Below are positions 16,906 through 25,191 of a stretch of DNA of 64,000 nt, in pieces (position 1 is the stretch's first letter; each line of letters opens with the position of its first letter). A program made the translations under genes and the position numbers. This DNA comes from an uncultured Acetatifactor sp. (lineage in GTDB: Bacteria > Bacillota > Clostridia > Lachnospirales > Lachnospiraceae): the NCBI GenBank assembly GCA_934433135.1, contig CAKRZO010000002.1, positions 291,123-355,122 on the forward strand, written 5' to 3'. The notes under the pieces are model-generated. The model had not been told where the DNA came from. It was given only the letters and a program-made list of their open reading frames with translations, and ran no database searches.

Positions 16906-17724
16906 TCACAGTTTGGAAATATTTACGATCAGGGCAGTCGCAAGATAGAGAATCGGCTGATGAAGCAGGTAGATGATCAGAGAGTATCTGCCAAGTTTAC
17001 TTAAAATCGGTATCCGGAGTCGAAAAATTCCGGTAAAAGCAGGAAAGAGAAGTACCAACTTCCAAAAAAAATAGCCGCAAAGAAATAGGAAGAACCATGG
17101 TATCAGCGGGAAATAATCACTGGAGGAAAATCCGGGAATCGGAAAGCCCAGAATCGTCAGAGGAAGAACATGATAAAGGGAAGAGGGAAGCTTCCGCTGA
17201 GCCAAAAAGGGAATCACGATTTTTCCGTCAGGTACGGAAAAGGTAATGATGAAAAAAAGCAAAAAGAGGAAAAAACCGCACAAGGCAAAAAAAACGGAAT
17301 GTCGGCAGCCCCTGTGCTTTTTTAATGCTATGACATTTCCAGCTTTTTCCAACAGCCAGAGTAAAAGCGTACAGCATCCGATACAGTTCAGAATGCCGAA
17401 CCAGACTGCCTCGGAGGGAATAAAAAGCAGAGTAACAATCGTAATACAGCATCCGTACAGGTTAAGGAGAATCCCTTTTTTCAGATTGCTATGACCGAAA
17501 TGATAGGAGATGCCGGAGACAAATAAAAAGGTAATGCAGATGAATCGTTGCCAGATATGTACAGCCGGCATAGAATACCAACCCGGCTGTCGAGCAAATA
17601 TAATAAAGTAGTCATAGCCAAAGTGAAAGAGAAGCATGTTAAGCAAGGCGGTTCCCCGTAAAGCATCGATAAGATAAAACCAATCCGGCGCTTTCACGCC
17701 GGTTGAATAGGATTTTACAGGCAT
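16906..17724 (-). CDS. DUF1624 / heparan-alpha-glucosaminide N-acetyltransferase-like membrane acyltransferase
   Basis: A 272-residue membrane protein with about eight hydrophobic segments. The start DALRGTALLNMLLFHFGYDYF matches the DUF1624/HGSNAT catalytic domain, which has Arg and His on the first helix and transfers acetyl groups from acetyl-CoA across the membrane to sugars. The C-terminal GRYSLIIYLLHQPILY block is shared with acyltransferase-3 type proteins. An in-frame ATG at 17739 contains the AGAGGTG binding site in its first codons, so the ATG at 17724 is chosen. Acceptor sugar unknown. Confidence 0.85.
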   Translation of the reverse strand: MPVKSYSTGVKAPDWFYLIDALRGTALLNMLLFHFGYDYFIIFARQPGWYSMPAVHIWQRFICITFLFVSGISYHFGHSNLKKGILLNLYGCCITIVTLLFIPSEAVWFGILNCIGCCTLLLWLLEKAGNVIALKKHRGCRHSVFFALCGFFLFLLFFIITFSVPDGKIVIPFLAQRKLPSSLYHVLPLTILGFPIPGFSSSDYFPLIPWFFLFLCGYFFWKLVLLFPAFTGIFRLRIPILSKLGRYSLIIYLLHQPILYLATALIVNISKL

Positions 17725-17782
17725 TTTTTCACCTCTCATTTCTGAAGGCCTCTGTCATGAAGAAAATGGTAACAGAAACTTT

Positions 17783-19225
17783 CTATTTTTTCCGGAAACA
17801 GGACGGCAGGAGGATAATCAGCATCGGAAACAATTCCAAACGTCCGGCCAGCATATCAAACATAAGAATGCATTTCGAAAAACCGGAGTATATGGAAAAA
17901 TTCCGGGTAGGGCCTACCAGATCCAGTCCGGGGCCGATGTTGTTTAAAGTGGCCGCCACTGCCGTAAAATTACTGGTAAAGCCCAAGTTATCCAGGCTGA
18001 TAAGAAGCAGGGAGGCCATGAAGAGAATAAAGTAAGCAGACAGAAAAACATGGGTGGATCGAATGACTTCTTGCGAAACATTGTGGCCATCCATCTTGAT
18101 TTTCTTGACCAGGCGCGGGTGAATCAAAATGGATAATTCTTTTCCGAGGCTCTTTAAATAAATCAGGAATCGGGAGACTTTTATGCCGCCGCCGGTACTT
18201 CCGGCACAGGCGCCAATAAACATCAAAATCACCAGAATCGTTTTGGAGAACTGCGGCCAGGTATCAAAGTCGGTAGTGGAATAACCGGTTGTTGTAATAA
18301 TAGAGCCGACCTGGAAAAAGGCATGCCGGAGCGTTTCTTCCATACTGCCGTAGAGATTGCGAATATTGGTGGCAATTGCTATGGCGCTGAGCAGAATGAT
18401 TGCCAGATACCAGCGGACTTCTTCAATCGAAAAAGCATCTTTGAATTGTTTGCTGAGCAGGCAGAAGTAAAAGGAATAGTTAATGCCGCTTAAAATCATA
18501 AATAGGGTTACGATATTCTGAACAGCAGGCCGATAAGAAGCAAAGCCGTCATTGCGGATACTGAAGCCTCCGGTACCGGTAGTGCCGAAGGAGAGAGTCA
18601 GAGAATCAAACAGGTTCATACCAAAGAGATAGAGCAGAATGACTTCGATTACGGTCAGACCAAGGTATAATTCGTAGAGAATTTTGGCAGTATCTCTTAC
18701 GCGGGGAACCAGTTTTCCAACGGAAGGTCCAGGGCTTTCCGCACGCATCAGATTCATGGTGGAACCGCCCATCATAGGAAAAATCGCCAGAACAAATACA
18801 AAAACACCCATACCGCCGATCCAATGGGTGAAGCTGCGCCAGAAAATGCCGGCATGAGTCAGAATTTCCACATCCGTAAGGATGCTGGCTCCGGTCGTGG
18901 TAAAGCCGGAGATCGTTTCAAACAGGGCGTCCACATAGTTCGGGATATCACCGGAAAGGACAAAAGGAAAAGCACCCCAGATACTGAGAACGACCCAGCC
19001 TAACGCTACGCTGATGATCCCTTCTTTCGCGTAAAGTTGAAAATGAGAAGGTTTTTTTAAGCTACACAAAATACCGGCAAGCATACACAAGCCGGCAATG
19101 CCCAGATAAGAAAAAGCAGCCCGGGTTTCCCCATAGAGGAACCCGGTAAGGGATGGAAGCAGTAAAAAAACAGCCTCGAATTTCATAATCCATCCCAGAA
19201 TATACCAGATTATTTTATGATTCAT
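17783..19225 (-). CDS. trkH: potassium uptake protein TrkH/KtrB family, membrane subunit
   Basis: A 480-residue K+ channel-like transporter with the four pore loops and selectivity-filter segments visible in order: SGFTTTGAS, GTTGTGGF, ITTTGYSTTD and LNNIGPGL. The start ATG has GGGAGGGG three to four bases upstream. It begins 17 bp after the stop of trkA, its regulatory partner, forming a two-gene operon. Confidence 0.95.
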   Translation of the reverse strand: MNHKIIWYILGWIMKFEAVFLLLPSLTGFLYGETRAAFSYLGIAGLCMLAGILCSLKKPSHFQLYAKEGIISVALGWVVLSIWGAFPFVLSGDIPNYVDALFETISGFTTTGASILTDVEILTHAGIFWRSFTHWIGGMGVFVFVLAIFPMMGGSTMNLMRAESPGPSVGKLVPRVRDTAKILYELYLGLTVIEVILLYLFGMNLFDSLTLSFGTTGTGGFSIRNDGFASYRPAVQNIVTLFMILSGINYSFYFCLLSKQFKDAFSIEEVRWYLAIILLSAIAIATNIRNLYGSMEETLRHAFFQVGSIITTTGYSTTDFDTWPQFSKTILVILMFIGACAGSTGGGIKVSRFLIYLKSLGKELSILIHPRLVKKIKMDGHNVSQEVIRSTHVFLSAYFILFMASLLLISLDNLGFTSNFTAVAATLNNIGPGLDLVGPTRNFSIYSGFSKCILMFDMLAGRLELFPMLIILLPSCFRKK

Positions 19226-19242
19226 GTTCCCCTCCCGCTCTG

Positions 19243-20598
19243 TCAGTTCTCCAGAATATCTTTAATATCATTCAGTCTGGATGTCGTTACGATAACGACA
19301 TTATCGCCGGTCTGCAGGAAATCTTGTCCGCCGGGGATGATAACCAGTCTGCCGCGGGTAATGCTGCAGACCAAGAGATTTTTTTTCAGATGCAGCTTTT
19401 CCAGCGGAATATTGGTTACACTGGATTCTTCTTTGATATAGAATTCCAAAGCTTCTGCCTTTCCGTCTTCCAGTTTATACAAATTTTCCACATTACTGTT
19501 CATGGACTCGTTCATGGAACGGGCGTATTTTAAAATGGTGTCGGCAGTTAGAAGCCGGGGGAAAGTAATGCTGTCAAGATTCAGATCGTTGATAACATTA
19601 TTAAAATTAATACGATTGATCTTGGTTACCACCTTTGCATGGGAGGTTTTTTTGGCGTACAGGGACAGCAGAATATTTTCTTCATCAAAACCGGTCAAAG
19701 CGGCGAAACCTTCTGCTTTTTCAATGCCCTCCTGCCGCAGCAGCTTTTTGTCTGTGCCTTCTCCGCAGATAATGGTTGCCTTGGGAAGCATTTCACTTAA
19801 GTATTCACACCTTGCAGGATCGCTGTCAATGATTTTGGTGGATATCCCGGCATTTAAAAGTCTTTTGGCCAGATAGTAGGCAATGGTGCCGCCGCCGACA
19901 ATCATGGCATCCTGAACAGAACCTGCGCTGATACCGATCTTGCGGAAAAAGGCGCTGGCTTTGTCAGGAGCAGCCACAATACCTACCTTGTCGCCTTCCC
20001 GGAATACGAAGTCACCGCGGGGAATAATGATTTTTTCATCCCGGTTTACCGTGCAGACCAGGACTTCACATTTCAGAGTGGTACGGATATGCACTAATTC
20101 ATAATTATTTAAAAGACAGTCCTTGCTGATTCGGAAGTGGAGCAGTTCAATGCGGCCTTTGGAAAAAGTATCGATTTTAACAGCGGAAGGGAACTGAAAA
20201 ATTCTTGCAATGTCCGCGGCAGCAGCCAGTTCCGGATTGATTACCATGGCAAGTCCCAACTCTTCTCTTAAGAACTCAATTTCGTTGCTGTAAATCGGAT
20301 TGCGCACTCGTGCAATCGTCTTACACCTTGCCGTTTTCCTGGCAATGACGCAGCAGAGCAGATTCTGCTCATCTGACCCGGTTACCGCAATCAAAAGATC
20401 TGCTTTTGCAATTCCCGCCTCTAACAGCGTCTGATAACTGACGCCGTTGCCGACGATTCCTTTGGCATCCAGATCATCCGTAATGGAAAATACTTTTTCT
20501 TCCTTGCAATCGATGACCGTGATATCGTGTTCTTCTCCGCTTAACTGCTCTACCAGGGTATAGCCCACTTTTCCGCAGCCTACTATAATGATTTGCAT
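19243..20598 (-). CDS. trkA: Trk system potassium uptake regulatory protein TrkA
   Basis: A 451-residue cytoplasmic gating subunit made of two RCK_N-RCK_C units: the first Rossmann fold starts MQIIIVGCGKVGYTL (NAD motif GxGxxG) with the acidic VID end of strand two, the second starts near residue 230 with DAMIVGGGTIAYYLA. RCK_C domains at about 135-215 and 370-450 (GDNVVIV). SD AAAGGAG upstream. First gene of the trkAH operon, behind a long structured leader. Confidence 0.95.
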   Translation of the reverse strand: MQIIIVGCGKVGYTLVEQLSGEEHDITVIDCKEEKVFSITDDLDAKGIVGNGVSYQTLLEAGIAKADLLIAVTGSDEQNLLCCVIARKTARCKTIARVRNPIYSNEIEFLREELGLAMVINPELAAAADIARIFQFPSAVKIDTFSKGRIELLHFRISKDCLLNNYELVHIRTTLKCEVLVCTVNRDEKIIIPRGDFVFREGDKVGIVAAPDKASAFFRKIGISAGSVQDAMIVGGGTIAYYLAKRLLNAGISTKIIDSDPARCEYLSEMLPKATIICGEGTDKKLLRQEGIEKAEGFAALTGFDEENILLSLYAKKTSHAKVVTKINRINFNNVINDLNLDSITFPRLLTADTILKYARSMNESMNSNVENLYKLEDGKAEALEFYIKEESSVTNIPLEKLHLKKNLLVCSITRGRLVIIPGGQDFLQTGDNVVIVTTSRLNDIKDILEN

Positions 20599-20683
20599 GA
20601 TACGTTCCTGCTCCTTTGATGTCTTACTTACGCTCAGTGTACCATAAGTTCACGAAAGTTCACGAATTTCTACATCCTGCTTC

Positions 20684-20761
20684 GCAGGATATTCGTTCGC
20701 TAATGACCTCAGAAAAACAAATGTCTGCTTCGCAGCCGCTTGTTTTTCTTTGAGGTCATTA
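20684..20761 (-). repeat. structured leader of trkAH: two strong hairpins
   Basis: TAATGACCTCA (20701-20711) pairs exactly with 20751-20761, continued by AAAAACAA/TTGTTTTT (20713-20720 with 20740-20747), and ATCCTGC-TTC-GCAGGAT forms a second hairpin at 20684-20700. Both lie between the likely promoter and the trkA start. They could be a cis-regulatory leader or a degenerate inserted repeat. Confidence 0.5.
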
Positions 20762-20785
20762 TATCATATCCATAAGAAAAAGCAA
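20758..20785 (-). promoter_or_regulatory. candidate trkAH promoter
   Basis: On the minus strand, TTGCTT (20780-20785), 16-bp spacer, TATAAT (20758-20763), giving a leader of about 150 nt. The rest of the gap 20599-20927 holds a 10-bp direct repeat (AAGTTCACGA twice near 20647) and no gene. Confidence 0.45.
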
Positions 20786-20927
20786 GGAGTCGGACTTACA
20801 TTCGGGATAAACTTATAAAACTATGTGAATGTAAAAATAAGGTTAAAGCAAATCTCCGGGCAGGCTCATGGGGTTCCATTCGGGGGGCGCTCTCGCTCAA
20901 TGAAAAACGCAGCGAGCTTATTCGGAC

Positions 20928-21170
20928 TTACATTCCCTGATGGAACGTACGGTTAATAACGTCATTCTGCTGTTCTGTCGTCAGCTTAATGAAATTTACG
21001 GCATACCCGCTGACGCGGATGGTAAGCTGAGGGTAGTTTTCGGGATGCTTTTGGGCATCCAGCAGAGTGTCGCGGTTTAATACATTAACATTCAGATGAT
21101 GCCCGCCCTTGTCTGCATAACCGTCTAAAAGCTGAACCAGATTGTTTACCTGTGTGTTATTTGTTGTCAT
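20928..21170 (-). CDS. grcA: stand-alone glycyl radical domain (GrcA/YfiD-like spare part)
   Basis: An 80-residue protein nearly equal to the last part of pyruvate formate-lyase: GGHHLNVNVLNRDTL, then the radical motif RVSGYAVNF and the end DVINRTFHQGM. Such autonomous glycyl radical cofactors restore PFL activity when oxygen has cleaved the enzyme at its own glycine. Shorter than E. coli YfiD (127). It has an excellent AAGGAGGTCATCATT start context and its own promoter, so it is an intact small gene rather than the 3' scrap of a pfl gene; no PFL body or activase lies beside it. Confidence 0.85.
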   Translation of the reverse strand: MTTNNTQVNNLVQLLDGYADKGGHHLNVNVLNRDTLLDAQKHPENYPQLTIRVSGYAVNFIKLTTEQQNDVINRTFHQGM

Positions 21171-21199
21171 AATGATGACCTCCTTAATAGTTTAATAAT

Positions 21200-21212
21200 A
21201 GTAATGATTACT
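21200..21212. promoter_or_regulatory. palindrome in the grcA leader
   Basis: AGTAATGATTACT, 6-bp arms around one base, lies between the grcA -10 box and its ribosome binding site; a possible operator. Confidence 0.3.
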
Positions 21213-21226
21213 GTTTCTATATTTGA

Positions 21227-21255
21227 ATCTTATCATATCTTTATAATTATGTCCA
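21227..21255 (-). promoter_or_regulatory. promoter for grcA
   Basis: On the minus strand, TGGACA (21250-21255), 17-bp spacer, TAAGAT (21227-21232). Confidence 0.5.
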
Positions 21256-21376
21256 GTACTTTTTCAAAAAATTTGCAATTTTTTTTTTGTAAACTTTTTG
21301 CAGGGGAAAGGAATATCCCGGACAAGGCTTCATATATTGAGATAAGGTTGTATCAAAGCAGGCGAAACGTGACGGC

Positions 21377-22495
21377 ATGTATGCGTCATTTGCAAAATCG
21401 CAGAAAGGCGGGGTGGTTCAGACGGCGGAGTTATTAAAATTATTTCCGGGAGAACAGAGAACATTTTGGGCAAAACTGGCGGCGGAACAGGGAAGAGTGC
21501 AGGAAATTCATCTGCAGGCAGGACAGCCGATTTTTGTATGGAAGGAAGGCAGGGAATGGTATCTGGATGCTTCCGGGTACTGTACAGACAGCAGAAAAAA
21601 TGCCCGCCGGATTACGATGGAAGAAATCGAACAGATTTTGCTGCATATATGTCACTACTCTTTGTATGCTTATGAAGATGAATTATCACAGGGATTTTTA
21701 ACGGTGGAAGGAGGGCATCGTGTGGGTGTGACCGGGCAGGCGGTTCTGGAAGAAGAAGCGAAAGTAAGAACCATCAAACACATTTCCGGCATGAACATCC
21801 GGATTGCCCATCAGGTAAAAGGCGCAGCGGATAAAGTGCTTTCTCTGGTATATGAGAATCGCAGGATCTGCAATACGCTGATTATTTCTCCGCCGGGATG
21901 CGGGAAAACGACTCTGCTAAGAGATCTGGTGAGGCAGATTTCGGACGGGAATGCCTTCGGAGAGGGAAAAACGGTAGGGGTTGTGGATGAAAGGTCGGAA
22001 ATTGCAGGCTGTTTTCACGGGATTCCTCAAAATGATGTGGGGATCCGAACCTTTGTTCTGGATGCCTGTCCGAAAGCATTGGGAATGATGATGCTTCTAC
22101 GTTCCATGGCACCGAAAGTAATCGCTATTGACGAACTGGGAGGGCGAAAGGATGCGCAGGCTCTTCACATGGCATCGTCCTGCGGCTGCAGCCTGCTTGC
22201 AACGATTCACGGGGAGAGCATGAAGGATATCTGTCGGAAAGAAGGCATGGAGAAGCTGATGGAGGAGCGGCTGTTTGAACGCTTTCTGATTCTCGGCAGA
22301 CAGGCAGGCAGATGTGTGGTGAAAGCAGTTTACGGAAAGGAGTATTATGATACTGAAAGTGTCGGGAGTGATTTTGATTTCGGCAGGGTGTGTCGGACTG
22401 GGGATTTACTACCGGGAGCAGTTTGCACAGAGGATCGTGCATATCCGCATTCTGATCTATATCCTGGATCAAATGATCAGCGAGGTCCGTTATAA
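21377..22495 (+). CDS. spoIIIAA: stage III sporulation protein AA (ATPase)
   Basis: A secretion-ATPase-like protein of the SpoIIIA-SpoIIQ channel that feeds the forespore. Walker A SPPGCGKTTLLRDL is near residue 175, followed by VDERSEIAGC and the Walker B region VIAIDELGG. Start is uncertain: ATG 21377 has a weak binding site, and GTG 21413 is too close to AAAGGCGGG. The frame runs 149 bp into spoIIIAB, adding about 50 residues of non-conserved C-terminus; the normal family length ends close to the spoIIIAB start, so the original stop has probably been lost. Confidence 0.9.
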   Translation: MYASFAKSQKGGVVQTAELLKLFPGEQRTFWAKLAAEQGRVQEIHLQAGQPIFVWKEGREWYLDASGYCTDSRKNARRITMEEIEQILLHICHYSLYAYEDELSQGFLTVEGGHRVGVTGQAVLEEEAKVRTIKHISGMNIRIAHQVKGAADKVLSLVYENRRICNTLIISPPGCGKTTLLRDLVRQISDGNAFGEGKTVGVVDERSEIAGCFHGIPQNDVGIRTFVLDACPKALGMMMLLRSMAPKVIAIDELGGRKDAQALHMASSCGCSLLATIHGESMKDICRKEGMEKLMEERLFERFLILGRQAGRCVVKAVYGKEYYDTESVGSDFDFGRVCRTGDLLPGAVCTEDRAYPHSDLYPGSNDQRGPL

Positions 22496-22868
22496 TAAGT
22501 CTGTTTTGCCGGAGTGCTGCCTGAAACTGGTGGGCAGACTGAAAAATCCTTATAAAGAAGCCTTTGAAAATACATATCGCAGGATTTGCAGGAATGAAGG
22601 TGATGCTTTCGGAGAAATTCTGCGCCGGGAACTGGCAGAAGCTTTTGAGAGGACCCCTCTGGGAAAAGAGGAAAAAAAGCTGTTTCTGCAGTTTGCCGGA
22701 GAGTGCGGGTATACGGAAACGGGAATGCAGATTACGCAGATGGAACAGTATCGGGATCAGTTGGAAGAGGTTAGGGATCAGCTGGAAAAAGAAGTGGCGG
22801 AAAAGAAACGTATGGCATTGGGTCTTGGAGTGATGAGCGGCCTGCTTTTGGTAATAGTTCTCTTATGA
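22347..22868 (+). CDS. spoIIIAB: stage III sporulation protein AB
   Basis: A 173-residue protein with an N-terminal membrane helix (VSGVILISAGCVGLGIYYREQ), a helical cytoplasmic body and a C-terminal membrane helix (LGVMSGLLLVIVLL), as in the GspF-like family to which SpoIIIAB belongs. AAGGAG precedes the ATG. Second gene of the mother-cell operon, presumably transcribed by sigma-E. Confidence 0.93.
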   Translation: MILKVSGVILISAGCVGLGIYYREQFAQRIVHIRILIYILDQMISEVRYNKSVLPECCLKLVGRLKNPYKEAFENTYRRICRNEGDAFGEILRRELAEAFERTPLGKEEKKLFLQFAGECGYTETGMQITQMEQYRDQLEEVRDQLEKEVAEKKRMALGLGVMSGLLLVIVLL

Positions 22869-22895
22869 TGCCGGCGGATAAGGAGACGGGAACAG

Positions 22896-23090
22896 ATGGG
22901 AGTAAGTCTGATATTTAAAATAGCGGCAGTGGGTATTTTAATTACCATATTAAATCAGGTGCTGAAACACAGCGGAAGAGAGGAACATGCTTTTTTGATC
23001 AGTCTTGCCGGTCTGATACTGGTTCTTAGCTGGATCGTTCCTTATATCTATGATCTGTTTGTCACCATTAAGGATTTATTTGCGATTTAG
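22896..23090 (+). CDS. spoIIIAC: stage III sporulation protein AC
   Basis: A 64-residue, two-helix membrane protein (IFKIAAVGILITILNQVLKH and FLISLAGLILVLSWIVPYIY), normal size for SpoIIIAC. AAGGAGACGGGAACAG precedes the ATG. Confidence 0.93.
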   Translation: MGVSLIFKIAAVGILITILNQVLKHSGREEHAFLISLAGLILVLSWIVPYIYDLFVTIKDLFAI

Positions 23091-23109
23091 TACCGGAAAG
23101 GAGATTTCG

Positions 23110-23499
23110 ATGACAGAGATTGTAAAAGTGGCTATGCTCGGCATTCTGGTGGCAATGGTTGCCATACAGTTTAAAAGCCAGAAGCCGGAATATGCTTTGT
23201 ATATCGGACTGGCTCTCGCAATCCTGATTTTCTCCTTTGTTCTGGGACAGGTCGGAACGGTTCTCCAGAAAATCGATCAGATCCGTGGATATCTGGGAAA
23301 GAGTCAGGGATATCTCGGAATTTTATTTAAAGTCATCGGAATTACTTATATCTGTGAGTTCAGTTCCCAGATTTTAAAGGAAGCCGGATATGCGGCGGCG
23401 GCACAGCAGATTGAAGTCCTTGGAAAGCTTTCGGTTATGTTTGCGGGACTTCCTATTTTATTTGCCGTTATCGAGCAGATGCAGTCTTTTGTGAAATGA
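23110..23499 (+). CDS. spoIIIAD: stage III sporulation protein AD
   Basis: A 129-residue membrane protein with three to four hydrophobic helices (IVKVAMLGILVAMVAIQF; YALYIGLALAILIFSFVLG), the usual SpoIIIAD size. A longer frame opens at 23050 inside spoIIIAC, but the ATG at 23110 follows GGAAAGGAG at good spacing and matches the family start. Confidence 0.93.
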   Translation: MTEIVKVAMLGILVAMVAIQFKSQKPEYALYIGLALAILIFSFVLGQVGTVLQKIDQIRGYLGKSQGYLGILFKVIGITYICEFSSQILKEAGYAAAAQQIEVLGKLSVMFAGLPILFAVIEQMQSFVK

Positions 23500-23518
23500 G
23501 AAGGAGAGGAACGAAGCA

Positions 23519-24577
23519 GTGAATCTGTCTATGGACGAAATCTGGCAACAGTACGGAATGGATCAGCTGAAAGAAGGACTGGATACCCTGTTTCCGGGAG
23601 GGCAGATTTCCTTTGAAGAAATATGGAATACCGTATTGCAGGGGGATATACCGGGAGCGATTCTTAAGCTTTTCAAAGGGATGTTCGGAGAAATCGGAAG
23701 TCAGCTGGGAGGTTTGAAAAATATCTTGATCTGGCTGCTTGTTATGGGGATTGTTTCTGCATTACTGTCTCATTTTGCGGAAATTTTCGACAGGCATCAA
23801 GTGGCGGATTTAAGTTTCTATTTTATGTATCTTTTGTTGACGGCGGTTCTGCTGATCTGGTTTGGCAAAGCGGCGGCAATATCGGAAGATGCAATGGAAG
23901 GAATTGTGGATTTTATCAGGCTCCTGATCCCCACCTATCTTCTGATGGTAGGCGCTGCTGCCGGAACGGTTACCGTAAGTGCTTCCTATCATCTGATGCT
24001 TCTGTTAATCTACGGTGTGGAAAAACTGCTGATCGGCGCCATTATACCCCTTACCTACAGTTATGTCATGCTGGCCGTCGTCAACGGCATCTGGTCGGAG
24101 GAAAAACTGGGGCTTTTGATGGATTTGTTGGAGCGGGCGATTAAGGCGGTTCTGAAAGGATGCCTGGGAGTTGTCACCGGTGTCAGTGTTTTCCAGGCAG
24201 TGATTACGCCGGCGGTGGATTCGGTGAAGACATCGGCATTGCAAAAAGCACTTTCGGCCATTCCGGGGATCGGCGGTGCGGCAGACGGAATCGTGGAACT
24301 GGTTATGGGGTCGGCGCTGATTATCAAAAACAGTGTGGGCGTGGTGCTGCTTTTACTGTTGCTTGCCGCATGTGCGGCGCCGCTTTTGTATCTTTTTGTA
24401 TCCGCCTGTCTGATGAAAGCCGCTGCCGCTTTTATGGGAATCATCAGCGACAAACGTATTACGGCGTGTACGGATAAAACAGGAGAAGGAAGCATGCTGT
24501 TATTTAAAACAACCGGAACGGCGCTTCTTCTATTTGTGATTGCCTTATCTATGATTGCGGCATCCACAAAACGATAG
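23519..24577 (+). CDS. spoIIIAE: stage III sporulation protein AE
   Basis: A 352-residue protein with an extracytoplasmic N-terminal region (about 1-80) and about seven membrane helices, the main membrane platform of the channel. The GTG at 23519 has AAGGAGAGG nine bases upstream; an ATG four codons later is an alternative. GIGGAADGIVELVMGSALIIKNSVG is the conserved central loop and helix (here split: GIGGAADGIVEL, VMGSALIIKNSVG). Confidence 0.93.
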   Translation: MNLSMDEIWQQYGMDQLKEGLDTLFPGGQISFEEIWNTVLQGDIPGAILKLFKGMFGEIGSQLGGLKNILIWLLVMGIVSALLSHFAEIFDRHQVADLSFYFMYLLLTAVLLIWFGKAAAISEDAMEGIVDFIRLLIPTYLLMVGAAAGTVTVSASYHLMLLLIYGVEKLLIGAIIPLTYSYVMLAVVNGIWSEEKLGLLMDLLERAIKAVLKGCLGVVTGVSVFQAVITPAVDSVKTSALQKALSAIPGIGGAADGIVELVMGSALIIKNSVGVVLLLLLLAACAAPLLYLFVSACLMKAAAAFMGIISDKRITACTDKTGEGSMLLFKTTGTALLLFVIALSMIAASTKR

Positions 24578-24607
24578 GAGAAGCTGGCAAAAGACTGGAG
24601 GGGCGTC

Positions 24608-25015
24608 ATGATCGGAAGTATGGAAAAAATCATTATCGAAACCGGAATTTTTATGATCTGTTCCCAGCTATTGATTCATCTGAAAACGAATGCGGAATAT
24701 GAGAAGTATTTGAAGCTTCTGGTAAGTATTATGATACTGATTCAGATTTTCACACCGGTACTGAATCTGATTGCCGGGAAGGAAGGCATTACGATTGAGG
24801 AGCAGATGGCGCGGTTTGAGCGGCAATTGGAGCAGGATTCCCGGCTTTCCGAAGAAGCGGTAAAAAAAGCGGATGCGTTATTGGAGCAGATGACGATGGA
24901 AGAGGTGCGGGAGCGGATTCGCCGGCAGCAGGAAGGGGTAACAGAGAGTGCACTCAGAGAGGAAGAGGCAGCTGCAGAAGTGGAAGAAATCCAAATCGGG
25001 GAATCTTCCGATTAA
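24608..25015 (+). CDS. spoIIIAF: stage III sporulation protein AF
   Basis: A 135-residue protein with two N-terminal membrane helices and a Glu/Arg-rich helical soluble part, shorter than B. subtilis SpoIIIAF (206), as is common in this group. GGAGGGGCGTC precedes the ATG. A family B structured element separates it from spoIIIAG. Confidence 0.88.
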   Translation: MIGSMEKIIIETGIFMICSQLLIHLKTNAEYEKYLKLLVSIMILIQIFTPVLNLIAGKEGITIEEQMARFERQLEQDSRLSEEAVKKADALLEQMTMEEVRERIRRQQEGVTESALREEEAAAEVEEIQIGESSD

Positions 25016-25044
25016 GATGCTTTTAATCAGTAACAGGGAGGTAG

Positions 25045-25176
25045 TGTGAAAAAATGCATTCTAGAATGCATTTTTTCACATGGCTATTTGTGCCGCAGGC
25101 GCCACAAAGTAGCTTTTATCGCAGCGTCAAATCTGAAATTTGACGCGCGATTCCTCCGACGCTAAAGCGTCTGCGG
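25045..25176 (+). repeat. family B structured element upstream of spoIIIAG
   Basis: Begins with a perfect 36-bp palindrome (25045-25080). Hairpin 2: GCTATTTGTG with CACAAAGTAGC (25083-25092/25103-25113). Hairpin 3: GCGTCAAAT with ATTTGACGC (25124-25132/25138-25146). Hairpin 4: GACGC with GCGTC (25158-25162/25167-25171). The loop of hairpin 2, CCGCAGGCGC (25093-25102), pairs with GCGTCTGCGG (25167-25176) over 10 positions with one wobble, and that strand overlaps hairpin 4. The element ends 15 bp before the spoIIIAG ATG. Confidence 0.8.
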
Positions 25177-25191
25177 AATGGGGATTAGAAG

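Noticed and set aside
16786..17004. Plus-strand open frame of 72 codons
   Set aside because: It lacks a binding site and runs into the well-supported DUF1624 gene on the opposite strand.
20599..20785. Possible c-di-AMP (ydaO) riboswitch before trkA
   Set aside because: Regulation would fit, but I cannot find the conserved ydaO sequence motifs; kept only as a structured leader.
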